In this document: positions 1 through 8,610 of the stretch, piece after piece | How the letters are laid out: each line of letters begins with the position of its first letter | How positions within the stretch are numbered: position 1 is the stretch's first letter | Origin: Deltaproteobacteria bacterium | GTDB taxonomy: Bacteria > Myxococcota_A > UBA796 > GCA-2862545 | Length of the DNA stretch: 64,000 nt | Reading direction: 5' to 3' | Assembly: GCA_006226595.1 (NCBI GenBank) | Contig: SBGP01000098.1 | Location: forward strand, 124,001-188,000 | Position numbers and translations under genes: made by a program | The notes under the pieces: model-generated | Seen by the model: only the letters and a program-made list of their open reading frames with translations | Database searches by the model: none | Told to the model about the DNA's origin: nothing

Positions 1-2
1 CC

Positions 3-242
3 GCGGTGCAGCCGTGGATCGACGAGCGTGGCCCGATCATCGCCGATGGCCGCGCGCGCCTCGGAAACCTCACGGTCATCGAGAAGGTCGGCCCCCACTT
101 GTGGGAGGTGCAGCAGGTGTTCTTCGACGACGAGGACGAGGACAGCGACAAGGAGACCTGGTCGATCAAGGGCCGGGTCGACCTTCGCGAAGACACCGAC
201 CCACACGGTCCCATCGTCCAGGTCTACGGCATCGGCGACTAG
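3..242 (+). CDS. C-terminal end of a DUF3516-type protein (possible DEAD/DEAH helicase), 5' truncated
   Basis: The reading frame is open to the left edge, so only about the last 79 residues are visible. The segment is Asp/Glu-rich and contains LTVIEKVG, LWEVQQVF, WSIKGRVDLRED and GPIVQVYGI. From memory this order (basic/aromatic strand, W-x-V-x-Q-V, acidic loop, W-x-I-x-G-x-VDL, final hydrophobic strand) resembles the C-terminal DUF3516 region attached to some actinobacterial and myxobacterial DEAD/DEAH-box helicases. No helicase motif lies inside the window, so the enzyme assignment is an inference. A GTG at position 6 could be a start, but the match to a domain end makes truncation by the window edge more likely. 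The stop is followed one base later by a CTTACACC palindrome-like element. Confidence 0.5.
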   Translation, partial: AVQPWIDERGPIIADGRARLGNLTVIEKVGPHLWEVQQVFFDDEDEDSDKETWSIKGRVDLREDTDPHGPIVQVYGIGD

Positions 243-243
243 A

Positions 244-256
244 CTTACACCTGAAG
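244..256. repeat. CTTAC-type palindromic element, copy 1 (imperfect)
   Basis: CTTACACCTGAAG starts one base after the TAG stop of the preceding gene. It matches the 13-base form CTTACACCGTAAG seen elsewhere except for a swapped GT/TG. It belongs to a family whose copies mostly sit on stop codons. Confidence 0.5.
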
Positions 257-268
257 CCCCGCCAATCG

Positions 269-281
269 CTTACACCGTATA
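269..281. repeat. CTTAC-type palindromic element, copy 2 (imperfect)
   Basis: CTTACACCGTATA, 11 of 13 bases like CTTACACCGTAAG, lies just upstream of the ATG at 292. It overlaps a second palindrome, CCGTATACGG. Here the element is in a 5' leader rather than on a stop codon, although copy 1 is only 25 bases away. Confidence 0.4.
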
Positions 282-291
282 CGGAGCCATC

Positions 292-1194
292 ATGCCCACC
301 ATCGACGACCTCTGGGCACGGGCGCAGGACGCCCTCGCCGCCGGAGACCTCGACCTCGCCGAGCGCCACGGACGCATGCTCCTCGACCGCCGCCACAGCT
401 CCGCCTTCGAAGTGCTGGCCACGGTCGCGATGCATCGCGAGGACTTCGCCGACGCCGTGGACATCCTCGAACAGGGCACCGCGGTGGCTCCCGGTGCCAT
501 CCCGCTGTGGCAGATGCTCGGCAACACCCTCTCCGAGCTCGGGCGCACCACCGAGGCCTGGGCCGCCTACGAGTCCGCGCTCGCGAACGCCGGCGGACCG
601 GCGCCCTCGATCCGCCTGAACCGCGCAATCTTTCAGCTGCGCATGGATCAGCCGGCGCGTGCTCTCGAAGAGCTCGACGCCGTGGACCCCGGCCCGCTCG
701 CCGCCCTGTTCGCGGACGCGCGCATCGACGCACTCCTCGACTCGGACCGTGGTCAGGACGCGCTGACCTTCGCTGCCTCGTTCCCCGCCGACCCCTCGCT
801 CGAGGGCATCGAGCGATTCCACGAGGCCCATGCCATTGCCGTGTGGCGCGTGCTCCAGGATCCCGTGGCTGCCGCGACCCAGCTCGGCAAGGGACGCGTC
901 GGCAACTCGCCGCGCGCGCTGTGGCTGCTTCGCGAGATCTGGGGCGAAGACCTCCAAGAAGGCCGCGTGTTCGAGGTCGTCGGCGAAGGCCAGACCGACG
1001 ACCAGGGCTTCTTCCAGCCGATCACGGTGGTCGCCCGCGACCACGAGCAGGCGACGCACTTCGCCCGGGTACTCGGCAAGTGGCTCGGGTGGAGCGGCAT
1101 TGCCGAGGTCCTCGACCAGGGCCCTGTGGAAGCCACGCGAGCCGGCATCTACGCCGTCTCGGGACGCGTGCACTACGCGAGCGACCAGGCCTGA
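292..1194 (+). CDS. TPR-repeat protein
   Basis: A 300-residue soluble protein with no signal peptide or membrane segment. The first ~150 residues form alpha-hairpins typical of tetratricopeptide repeats: AERHGRMLL, AFEVLATVAMHREDFADAVDILEQG, then LWQMLGNTLSELGRTTEAWAAYESAL. TPRs are protein-interaction scaffolds, so a binding role is inferred and the partner is unknown. The last ~80 residues (from RVFEVVGEGQ) look like a separate alpha/beta domain that I do not recognise. The ATG at 292 was chosen because the frame upstream reads as out-of-frame low-complexity Arg/Ser sequence. The TGA stop forms one end of a palindrome shared with the convergent gene. Confidence 0.8.
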   Translation: MPTIDDLWARAQDALAAGDLDLAERHGRMLLDRRHSSAFEVLATVAMHREDFADAVDILEQGTAVAPGAIPLWQMLGNTLSELGRTTEAWAAYESALANAGGPAPSIRLNRAIFQLRMDQPARALEELDAVDPGPLAALFADARIDALLDSDRGQDALTFAASFPADPSLEGIERFHEAHAIAVWRVLQDPVAAATQLGKGRVGNSPRALWLLREIWGEDLQEGRVFEVVGEGQTDDQGFFQPITVVARDHEQATHFARVLGKWLGWSGIAEVLDQGPVEATRAGIYAVSGRVHYASDQA

Positions 1195-1210
1195 CTTACA
1201 CCGGAAGTCA
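1192..1210. repeat. Palindromic element whose ends are two convergent stop codons
   Basis: TGACTTACACCGGAAGTCA has 6-base arms, TGACTT and AAGTCA. Its first three bases are the stop of the plus-strand TPR gene and its last three are, on the other strand, the stop of the minus-strand Cys-repeat gene. The inner 13 bases differ from CTTACACCGTAAG at one position. Confidence 0.8.
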
Positions 1211-1915
1211 CTCCCTGGAGCGGTAACTCCAGCCCTCGCTGCCATAGCGCTCGCGCGACGCGTGGCCGCGATAGCCGTGCCCTCCGCGAGGGCGGTCGTA
1301 CCGCTCCCAGCTCGCCAGGCACGCGAGACGCTCGGCGCTGCCGTAGTTGGTGCGAGCGCAAGCCTCGACCCAGCTCTCCTCGCGGGCTGTGGACAGGCAG
1401 GCGAGGCGATCGTCGCTGCCATAGAACGCCGACGAGCAGGCCTCGATGACCTGTTCGTTCGCCGTCGTCGCGAGGCAGGCGAGCCGATCGTCGCTGCCAT
1501 ACAAGGCACTCGAACACGCCGCGACGCGGGCCTCCAGCGGACCGAGGCGCGTGCAGGCCAGACGGTCCTCGGTGCCGTAGAAGCCCTGGGCACAGGCCTC
1601 CACAGCCTCGGCCTGGGGCCGCGCCGCCATACACGTCAGGCGGTCATCCGTCGCATAGAAGCCCTGGGCGCAGGCGCGGACCGCGGAAGGTCGCGCGCGG
1701 GTGTCCAGGCAGGCCAGACGGTCTTCCGAGGCGTACATCGACGTGGCGCAGGCCTCGATCTTTGGCGCGCGCGCGCCGCTGACGAGGCACGCGGTGCGGT
1801 CGTCACGCGAGTAGAAGGCGTGGTGGCAGGCCTCGACGTCTTCGACGGACGGGCCGCGGCTTCGGCCTTCGTCGTGCCCAGCGCTGGCGAGCGAGGTGAG
1901 CAGGAGCAGATACAC
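1208..1915 (-). CDS. Secreted protein with seven Cys-x12-Cys tandem repeats
   Basis: A 235-residue protein that starts at a GTG preceded by GGAGG at good spacing. It opens with a short signal-like segment (VYLLLLTSLASA) that suggests export. The body is seven consecutive units of about 26 residues. Each has the form (I/V)xACxxxxYxxxDRLACL, with two cysteines separated by 12 residues and a conserved Tyr and Asp-Arg. Sample units read ACSSAFYGSDDRLAC and ACAQGFYATDDRLTC. Paired cysteines in a secreted protein suggest one disulfide per repeat. The tail is rich in Arg, Gly, Tyr and Ser. I do not recognise a named family, and function is unknown. A longer frame reaches an ATG at 1996, but that lacks the signal-peptide start. 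Confidence 0.75.
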   Translation of the reverse strand: MYLLLLTSLASAGHDEGRSRGPSVEDVEACHHAFYSRDDRTACLVSGARAPKIEACATSMYASEDRLACLDTRARPSAVRACAQGFYATDDRLTCMAARPQAEAVEACAQGFYGTEDRLACTRLGPLEARVAACSSALYGSDDRLACLATTANEQVIEACSSAFYGSDDRLACLSTAREESWVEACARTNYGSAERLACLASWERYDRPRGGHGYRGHASRERYGSEGWSYRSRE

Positions 1916-2040
1916 GGGTTCCTCCGGGGTTGGAGCGCCGGGCGGCAGTGCGCTGGGGGGTGCACATGCAGACGCCCGGGTCTCCCCGGTCTTCACCGCG
2001 CGCGGTCACGAAGCGTCATGCGCCGCGACCGCGGGTCCAT

Positions 2041-2063
2041 CGTGACCCGAGGCTCGGGTCACG
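2041..2063 (-). terminator. Strong hairpin just after the lipoprotein stop
   Basis: Perfect inverted repeat CGTGACCCGAG / CTCGGGTCACG with a one-base centre, four bases downstream (on the minus strand) of the stop at 2068. There is no T-run, as is usual for high-GC intrinsic terminators. It may also stabilise the mRNA end. Confidence 0.7.
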
Positions 2064-2067
2064 CGAG

Positions 2068-3102
<1,035 letters not shown>

Positions 3103-3294
3103 GGGTCCTCCGGAGCGCCGCACCTTAGCTGGCCCCTCCCCGGTCGTCAGCTTTACAGGCGGAATCCTGACAGCCTCGCACCGTCGGCGAGCCGAGCGGG
3201 ACCGGGCCCACGCGTTCGCCCAGCGCGCAGTTGCGTTGCGCCAGGCGCTTCCCTATGCTCCGCCGAGCGCGAGGACCCGCGCGTAGGAGGCTTG

Positions 3295-3408
3295 ATGGAC
3301 GACGACGATGGCAACGGCTGGATCTGGTTCTTCCTCATCTTCGTGGTGGGCAACGGCATCCTGTACGCGACCACGGGCATCTTCCTGATCCCGATTCCGC
3401 GCAAGTGA
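3295..3408 (+). CDS. Small single-span membrane protein (37 aa)
   Basis: MDDDDGNGWIWFFLIF begins a 37-residue protein with an acidic N-terminus, one hydrophobic span (residues ~8-32) and a short basic tail (IPRK). TAGGAGG lies four bases before the ATG. It is the first gene of a packed operon, and its TGA overlaps the GTG of the next gene (GTGA). The charge pattern predicts an N-out, C-in helix. Function is unknown; a small subunit of the ABC system downstream is possible by context only. Confidence 0.7.
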   Translation: MDDDDGNGWIWFFLIFVVGNGILYATTGIFLIPIPRK

Positions 3409-4220
3409 GCCTCACCGACCTGCGGCAGCGGGTCGGTCGCGACAGCTGGCGCATGGCAGGCCTCTGCCGTCCCCTCGCCGACGGCCCCACCTGGTGGCTG
3501 TGGCCCGTGGCGGCGGGGGTCGTTCCGTTGGGCCTCGGCTGGGCGCTCGGCACGGGTCTGCACCAGCCTCTCACCGCACTCCTGCTCTTCCTGCTCATGC
3601 TCCCGCACGTGCGCGAAGAGCGGCCGGTACGTGGCATGGGCGTGCTCGCACTCGGCTTCGCAGCCCACTGTGCAGCGGCGATTGCGCTCGCGCGGGTCGA
3701 CCCGACCGGCGCTGCCGCGGCCATGCCGGACGGTGTCGGCTACTGGCAGGCCCAGGTCGCGTGGATCACGACCGGCACCGACCCGGAGTACGACTGGGTC
3801 AACTGGGTGCCCGCGCACCTGCACCTGCTCGTCGGTATCGGGGTGCTCGCGGTGCTGTCCATGGGCTTCGCTCCGCTGATGGAGGGCGTGTACCAGGTCG
3901 ACCTGATGAACTTCTACGTCGGCAACCTGCTCGCGCACTCGGCGAACCCGCTGCCCGCGCTGCTCCTCGGCTGGCACCCGTGGTCCGTGATCCGCGGGCT
4001 GTGCTACGTGGTGCTCGTGTACGAGCTCGCCTCCCTCGCGCTGCAGTGGCTCGCTCGGCGTCCCCTGGCCGCGCGTGGGACCCGCCGCGTGCGATGGGCC
4101 GCCCTCGTGGGCTTGTTCCTGCTCGACGGCGCCGTGAAGTGGGTCACCCTCGACCTCGTGCGCGACGGCCTCGCCGCCAACCTCCTCGACACCCCTGCCC
4201 TGCACGGAGACCTGCGATGA
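3405..4220 (+). CDS. Multi-pass membrane protein, operon member
   Basis: 271 residues from a GTG that overlaps the previous stop, so translation is probably coupled. About six hydrophobic spans are visible, for example WWLWPVAAGVVPLGLGW, TALLLFLLMLP, LHLLVGIGVLAVLS and VRWAALVGLFLLDG. Between spans sit YQVDLMNFYVGNLL and HSANPLPALLLGWHPWS, which look like conserved loop motifs. I do not recognise a family. The position in front of an ABC ATPase suggests a membrane component or accessory of that transporter. The stop overlaps the next ATG (ATGA). Confidence 0.75.
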   Translation: MSLTDLRQRVGRDSWRMAGLCRPLADGPTWWLWPVAAGVVPLGLGWALGTGLHQPLTALLLFLLMLPHVREERPVRGMGVLALGFAAHCAAAIALARVDPTGAAAAMPDGVGYWQAQVAWITTGTDPEYDWVNWVPAHLHLLVGIGVLAVLSMGFAPLMEGVYQVDLMNFYVGNLLAHSANPLPALLLGWHPWSVIRGLCYVVLVYELASLALQWLARRPLAARGTRRVRWAALVGLFLLDGAVKWVTLDLVRDGLAANLLDTPALHGDLR

Positions 4221-4405
4221 ACCTCACCAACGGCGACAAGGCCTGGTACGTGGCCGTGATCCTCGGCACCTCCCTGTCGTTCAAGATCCTCGAGTTCGCT
4301 GGCGTCGAGGGACACTGGTCCAAGCTGATCCCCGCGGCCATCATCGGCATCGGTCTCGGCTGGGCCGCCCAGAACGCCGTCGAGAAGCGGGGGCTCGACC
4401 AGTGA
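4217..4405 (+). CDS. Small two-span membrane protein (62 aa)
   Basis: 62 residues beginning MNLTNGDKAWYVAVIL, with two hydrophobic segments (about residues 10-27 and 38-52) joined by a loop around EGHWSKL, and a charged C-terminus ending KRGLDQ. The start codon overlaps the previous stop (ATGA) and the stop overlaps the next gene's GTG. It is therefore probably translated in step with the ATPase downstream. No family recognised. Confidence 0.7.
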   Translation: MNLTNGDKAWYVAVILGTSLSFKILEFAGVEGHWSKLIPAAIIGIGLGWAAQNAVEKRGLDQ

Positions 4406-5178
4406 ACCCGGCCATCGAGGTCCGCGGGCTCACCCACCGCTACGGCGACAAGACCGCGGTGGATGCCGTGGACTTCGCGGTTCCGTGGGGCAGCATCGTC
4501 GGCTACCTCGGTCCCAACGGCTCGGGCAAGACGACGACGATGAAGGCGATTGCGGGGCTGCTGCACCCAACCGAGGGCCAGATCCGGCTCGACGGTCACG
4601 ACCCCTACGTCGACGGCATGCGCGCGCGGCGGATCCTAGGCTTCGTGCCCGACGACGGCGGGCTGTACGAGCTGCTCTCGCCCCGGGAGCACCTGGCGCT
4701 GGTCAGCGACCTGCACGAGCTCGACCCGCGACAAGCGAGCACGCGGCAAGACGAGCTCGTCGACGCCTTCGAGATGGGGGCGTTCCTCGACCGGCGCATC
4801 GACACCCTCTCCAAGGGACAGCGGCAGCGTGTCGCGCTGGCCTGCGGGCTGCTCCACGACCCGCGCATCCTCGTGCTCGACGAGCCACTCACCGGACTCG
4901 ACGTGAACGCCGTCCGCGAGGTGCGCCATCGCCTGCGCGCCCTCGCCGAAGCTGGCGGCGCCGTGCTCTACAGCTCGCACATCCTCGACGTGGTCGAGCG
5001 CCTCTGCGACCGGGCGGTCATCCTCGCCGAGGGTCGGGTCGTCGCCGATGCGCCCACCGCGGAGCTCGCTCGCGACAAGAGCCTCGAGGCCGCGTTCCAC
5101 GCGCTGACCCGCATGGACGAAGCGATGGCGAACGCACTGGCCGAGGCCCCGCACACCCGCATCGGGCGGGAGAAGTAG
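4402..5178 (+). CDS. ABC transporter ATP-binding protein
   Basis: 258 residues from a GTG overlapping the preceding stop. Walker A is GPNGSGKT (37-44), the signature LSKGQRQR starts near 136, Walker B with the catalytic Glu is LVLDEP (157-162), and SSHILDVVERLCDR holds the switch His. The lack of a fused membrane domain and the style of the sequence fit the ABC-2/export branch, in which a separate permease crosses the membrane. The likely permease is the next gene, four bases away. The substrate cannot be told from sequence. Confidence 0.93.
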   Translation: MNPAIEVRGLTHRYGDKTAVDAVDFAVPWGSIVGYLGPNGSGKTTTMKAIAGLLHPTEGQIRLDGHDPYVDGMRARRILGFVPDDGGLYELLSPREHLALVSDLHELDPRQASTRQDELVDAFEMGAFLDRRIDTLSKGQRQRVALACGLLHDPRILVLDEPLTGLDVNAVREVRHRLRALAEAGGAVLYSSHILDVVERLCDRAVILAEGRVVADAPTAELARDKSLEAAFHALTRMDEAMANALAEAPHTRIGREK

Positions 5179-5181
5179 GCC

Positions 5182-6756
5182 GTGGAGGCGCTGCTCCGCT
5201 GGCTCGGCGTGCAGCCGCGTCCGTTTCGCGCCCTGTTGCGGACCTTCGTCGCCCTGGACCTCCGCGGTCAGTTCTACGGACTCGCCACCGGCGCCAAGGC
5301 CGGCGAGCTGGTCAGTCCGCTGTACTGGGTCGTCGGGCAGATGCTCACCGTGTCGCTGTTGCTCACGGCGCTGATGCAGGGTCGTGTAGAGGCCTGGTTC
5401 TACGCCTTTGCGTCGCTCTCCGCGACGGCGGTGATGGTGTTCTCGGCGGTGGTCGTCGAGTTCCAGGAGGCGGCGTTCGACCCGAAGGACATCACGGTCG
5501 TCGGTCACCGCCCGGTGAGCAGCCGCACGTGGTCGCTGGCCCGCGGCCTGAACCTGTCGCTGTACGTGGCCCTGATCGGCGTCGCGATGACCCTGTTTCC
5601 CACGGGCATGGGACTCGGTCTGCGCGACACCGAAGTCCGCTGGCTGTGGCTGTTTCCGTGGGCCAACGCCGTGGTCGCGGTCGGTACGGCGGCCCTCGCG
5701 CTTACAGTGTACGCAAGCGGCAGTGTGGCGGGCCCGGGCGAGAACCTCAAGAAGGTGGCCGCGTGGGTCCAGATCCTCGCGATCATGGCGCTGTTCTACG
5801 GCGGACAGCTGATGCTCCGCGACGGAAGCGGCGGCATCGGGCTCGTCCCCCTGCACCTCGACCCCTGGGTCTCGTACGTGCCGACGCTGCCCCTCGGTCA
5901 TGCGGTCGCCGACGGCGCGCTTCGCCCCCTGTTCCTCGGCACCAGCGTCTCCACGCTCCTCACCGTCGTCGCATGGGCGGCGCTGCGCCGCGCCTGGGAG
6001 CGCGTGTCCCGGGTGCGCAGCACCGATCGCGAGGTTCGTGTCTCCGCGCCCCCCCGCGCCGGCACCCTCTCCCGGCCCCTGGTCGCGCGGCTGCTCGGAG
6101 GGCGTCGCCCGGCTGCGGTGCACGCCCTGGTTCGCACCGTGCTCGCGCGAGACAGCGAGCTCCGCGCTCGCCTCGTCACGGTACTCGCGATGCCGGCGGC
6201 TGCCGCGGTCCTCGGGCCGCTGACGGCGCAGTACGCGCCCCCCTCGCAGCAGTCGACCACCTCGGTGCTCCCGCTCGCCACCGTGGCATTGCTCGCGTCG
6301 ACCCTGCCCACGGCGATGCACGCCCTCAAAGCGAGCCGCGACCACCGCGCCGCCTGGCGCCTCGCCGAGGTCTGGGGCCCCAGCGGCCGCAGCGGCGCGC
6401 GCACGGCCCTGCTCTCCTGGCTGTACTGGCCCTTCGTGCTCGCGCACGCCGGGCTCTGCGCCTGGTGGTGGAGCGCCCCCGTCGAGGCGGCCCTGCACGG
6501 ACTCGTCGGACTCGCGCTGCTCGACTTCGTGAGCCGGCTCGCCGCGCACTCCCTGTGGGTTCGCCCCATCCTCTCCGTTCCCCCGGTGCGCGGCGGCACC
6601 CTCGGCGGTGCGCTCGGCGTCGTGGCTGGGGTGGGCGCCCTTGCCAGCGTACTCGGTGGGTTGTGGTTCGCCGTGGCCCCGTGGCCGCTCGCCACCGCTG
6701 GCTTCGCCGCCCTCCTCGCGGTGGCTGGGCAGTTCGTGGACCGGGAGATCCGATGA
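5182..6756 (+). CDS. Large ABC-type permease / multi-pass membrane protein
   Basis: 524 residues from a GTG three bases after the ATPase stop. Hydrophobic segments occur in two clusters: ~40-240 (for example ALIGVAMTLFPTGMGLGL, VQILAIMALFYGG) and ~330-520 (LVTVLAMPAAAAVLG, GVVAGVGALASVLGGLWF). A long polar cytoplasmic-like region lies between them. The two-cluster layout is consistent with two fused six-helix permease halves. It contains no ATPase motif and so depends on the upstream ATPase. Its exact ABC-2 subfamily is not clear to me. Confidence 0.75.
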   Translation: MEALLRWLGVQPRPFRALLRTFVALDLRGQFYGLATGAKAGELVSPLYWVVGQMLTVSLLLTALMQGRVEAWFYAFASLSATAVMVFSAVVVEFQEAAFDPKDITVVGHRPVSSRTWSLARGLNLSLYVALIGVAMTLFPTGMGLGLRDTEVRWLWLFPWANAVVAVGTAALALTVYASGSVAGPGENLKKVAAWVQILAIMALFYGGQLMLRDGSGGIGLVPLHLDPWVSYVPTLPLGHAVADGALRPLFLGTSVSTLLTVVAWAALRRAWERVSRVRSTDREVRVSAPPRAGTLSRPLVARLLGGRRPAAVHALVRTVLARDSELRARLVTVLAMPAAAAVLGPLTAQYAPPSQQSTTSVLPLATVALLASTLPTAMHALKASRDHRAAWRLAEVWGPSGRSGARTALLSWLYWPFVLAHAGLCAWWWSAPVEAALHGLVGLALLDFVSRLAAHSLWVRPILSVPPVRGGTLGGALGVVAGVGALASVLGGLWFAVAPWPLATAGFAALLAVAGQFVDREIR

Positions 6757-7226
6757 GCGCCTGGAAGCAGCGGCTGCGCTCTCCAAGGGGCCAAGTCCAG
6801 CTCATGGCCGCCACGCTCCTTGGCGCCGCCGTGTTCGCCGGCGCGCTCGGGACCCAGCAGGCCTTCTTCGAGCGGTACATCGTCGAGAAGCCCCCACCCG
6901 TCGAAGCCGCCACCCGACGTCTGGCGACCCGGCTCGACGGCGGCGAGCGCGTCGACCTCGACAGCGCGGACCGCACGCGGCTGTACGAGCTGTGGCTCCA
7001 GGAGCCCGGAAGCGCCGGTGCCGGCGTCGCACAGGCACTCGGAGAGGCTTCCGACTGGCTGTGTGCGCGCGTCGAGCGAAGCCTGGTGGCGGGGTCGACG
7101 GCGCAGCGCCTGGCGGCCATCGACCTCGCACAACGTGCCGAGCAGTGCACTCCGGTTCTCGACGCGGCGAGGGAGCGGGCGCGCGCCATGGGACCCGCTG
7201 AGGTCCTCGACGCCTTGAACCCCTGA
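6753..7226 (+). CDS. Membrane-anchored protein closing the ABC operon
   Basis: 157 residues; the ATG overlaps the permease stop (ATGA). One N-terminal hydrophobic segment (VQLMAATLLGAAVFAGALG, about residues 15-33) probably anchors it, followed by an alpha-helical soluble domain with an EKPPPVEAATRRLATRLDGG linker. Two cysteines (WLCARVE and EQCTPVL) lie about 34 residues apart and could pair if the domain is periplasmic. No family recognised. Overlap with the permease gene argues for a role in the same transport complex. Confidence 0.7.
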   Translation: MSAWKQRLRSPRGQVQLMAATLLGAAVFAGALGTQQAFFERYIVEKPPPVEAATRRLATRLDGGERVDLDSADRTRLYELWLQEPGSAGAGVAQALGEASDWLCARVERSLVAGSTAQRLAAIDLAQRAEQCTPVLDAARERARAMGPAEVLDALNP

Positions 7227-7299
7227 GGGACCCCACCCACCCCCTGTGTTTTTTGCCACACACCCCGCGGGACAGTCCGCTGTTCGTGCGCCTTCGCGG

Positions 7300-7316
7300 T
7301 TGGCAGACCCCTTGCA
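7300..7316 (+). promoter_or_regulatory. Sigma-54-type (-24/-12) promoter for the CpaF-like gene
   Basis: TTGGCAGACCCCTTGCA has the invariant GG (7302-7303) and GC (7314-7315) separated by exactly 10 bases, close to the TGGCAC-N5-TTGC consensus. Transcription would start near 7327, just before AAGGAGG at 7328-7334 and the ATG at 7342, giving a very short leader. No enhancer-binding protein gene is nearby. Confidence 0.65.
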
Positions 7317-7341
7317 CAACGCCGAGCAAGGAGGTTCACCC

Positions 7342-8610
7342 ATGACTGCACCCACCGATTCCGCTCGCGAGTTCAAGTCCCGCATCCAGGAGCGTCTCAA
7401 CGACAAGGACCGAGGCTCCGTCGAGCCCCAGGCCATCCGCGCTCTCGCGGACGAGATCGCCAACGAGATGCAGAACGACCCGAGCTTTACGACCGTTCGG
7501 GACCTCGACACCGAGTTCCTCGCGAACGAGGCGGCGCTCGAGATGCTGCGCCTCGGCCCGCTCATGCAGCCGATGCTCGATCCGGAGGTCACCGAGGTCA
7601 TGGTCAACGGCCCGCATACGATCTTCCTCGAGCGCCAGGGCAAGCGATACAAGTACGGGACCGGCTTCAAGGACGAGCGCGCACTCCGGGCCCTCGTCAC
7701 GCGCCTCGTCGAGATGACCCCGGGCAAGCGTGTCGACGAGTCGTCGCCGATGGTGGACCTGTCCCTCCCCGACGGTAGCCGCGTGAACATCGCCATTCCG
7801 CCGGTCGTGGTCGGTGGCCCGCAGCTCACCATCCGCAAGTACATGCGCTCGCTGTCCGAGCTCGAGGACCTCGTCGCCCGCGAGTCGCTGGACACCCGCA
7901 TGGCGGCCTTCCTGCGCGCCTGCGTCCAGGCCCATGTGGCCATCCTGTTCTCGGGCGCATCGGGCTCGGGCAAGACCACGCTGATGGAGCTGCTCACCCA
8001 CGCGATTCCCGACCACGAGCGTATCGTCGTCATCGAGGACACCCTCGAGCTCAAGTTCCAGCAGCCCAACGTCGTGCGCATGCTCACCCGCGCGCCGAAC
8101 GTGGAGGGCTTCGGCGAGATCACGACCACCGCGTGCTTCCGCAACAGCCTGCGCATGCGCCCGTCGCGCATCATCCTCGGCGAGCTCCGCGGCGAGGAGT
8201 GCTTCGACTACATCCAGGCCATCAACTCCGGCCACCGCGGATCCCTGGCGGTCATCCACGCGTCCACCCCCGAGGAAGCGGCGCTGCGCACCGAGAACCT
8301 CGCGATGACCGGCGAACGGCAGGTCCCGGTGAGCGTCGTGCGCCAGCAGCTGCTCCACGGACTCGACATCATCGTGCAGATGGACCAGCAGTCGGACGGA
8401 TCTCGCAAGGTCACCCGGATCAGCCAGCTCGCCGCGCTCGGCGAGGAGGGCAGCTTCGTGGTCGAGGACATCTACCGCTTCGAGCCCGAGGGCCTCGATG
8501 CCGACGGTAAGGTCGAGGGACGCTTCGTCGCCACCGGCGTCGTCCCCTACTTCCTGCAGCGCGTGCAGCTCGAGGGCATCCCCATGAGCGAGCGCTTCTT
8601 CAAGGAGTAG
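7342..8610 (+). CDS. CpaF/TadA-type secretion ATPase
   Basis: 422 residues; AAGGAGG lies eight bases before the ATG. The N-terminal domain (~65-190) carries MVNGPHTIFLERQGK and VDESSPMVDLSLPDGSRVN, typical of CpaF-like type II/IV secretion ATPases. The ATPase core has Walker A GASGSGKT (205-212), an Asp box near IEDTLEL (231-237), Walker B RIILGELRGEE (276-286) and a His box GHRGSLAVIHA (298-308). Such ATPases power pilus assembly or secretion at the inner membrane. No pilin, prepilin peptidase or TadB/C gene is adjacent, so it is either an orphan partner of a distant cluster or has another role. Its C-terminal tail after ~370 is longer than usual. The 3' end overlaps the convergent LysR gene by 11 bases. 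Confidence 0.88.
   Translation: MTAPTDSAREFKSRIQERLNDKDRGSVEPQAIRALADEIANEMQNDPSFTTVRDLDTEFLANEAALEMLRLGPLMQPMLDPEVTEVMVNGPHTIFLERQGKRYKYGTGFKDERALRALVTRLVEMTPGKRVDESSPMVDLSLPDGSRVNIAIPPVVVGGPQLTIRKYMRSLSELEDLVARESLDTRMAAFLRACVQAHVAILFSGASGSGKTTLMELLTHAIPDHERIVVIEDTLELKFQQPNVVRMLTRAPNVEGFGEITTTACFRNSLRMRPSRIILGELRGEECFDYIQAINSGHRGSLAVIHASTPEEAALRTENLAMTGERQVPVSVVRQQLLHGLDIIVQMDQQSDGSRKVTRISQLAALGEEGSFVVEDIYRFEPEGLDADGKVEGRFVATGVVPYFLQRVQLEGIPMSERFFKE

Noticed and set aside
5701-5717. CTTACAGTGTACGCAAG as a further copy of the CTTAC palindrome
   Set aside because: The right arm does not match GTAAG; it is inside the permease gene and probably chance.
4485-7226. A 913-codon plus-strand frame over the ABC operon, rich in Arg/Pro/Ala
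   Set aside because: Out-of-frame reading of the ATPase and permease genes; composition is typical of shadow frames.
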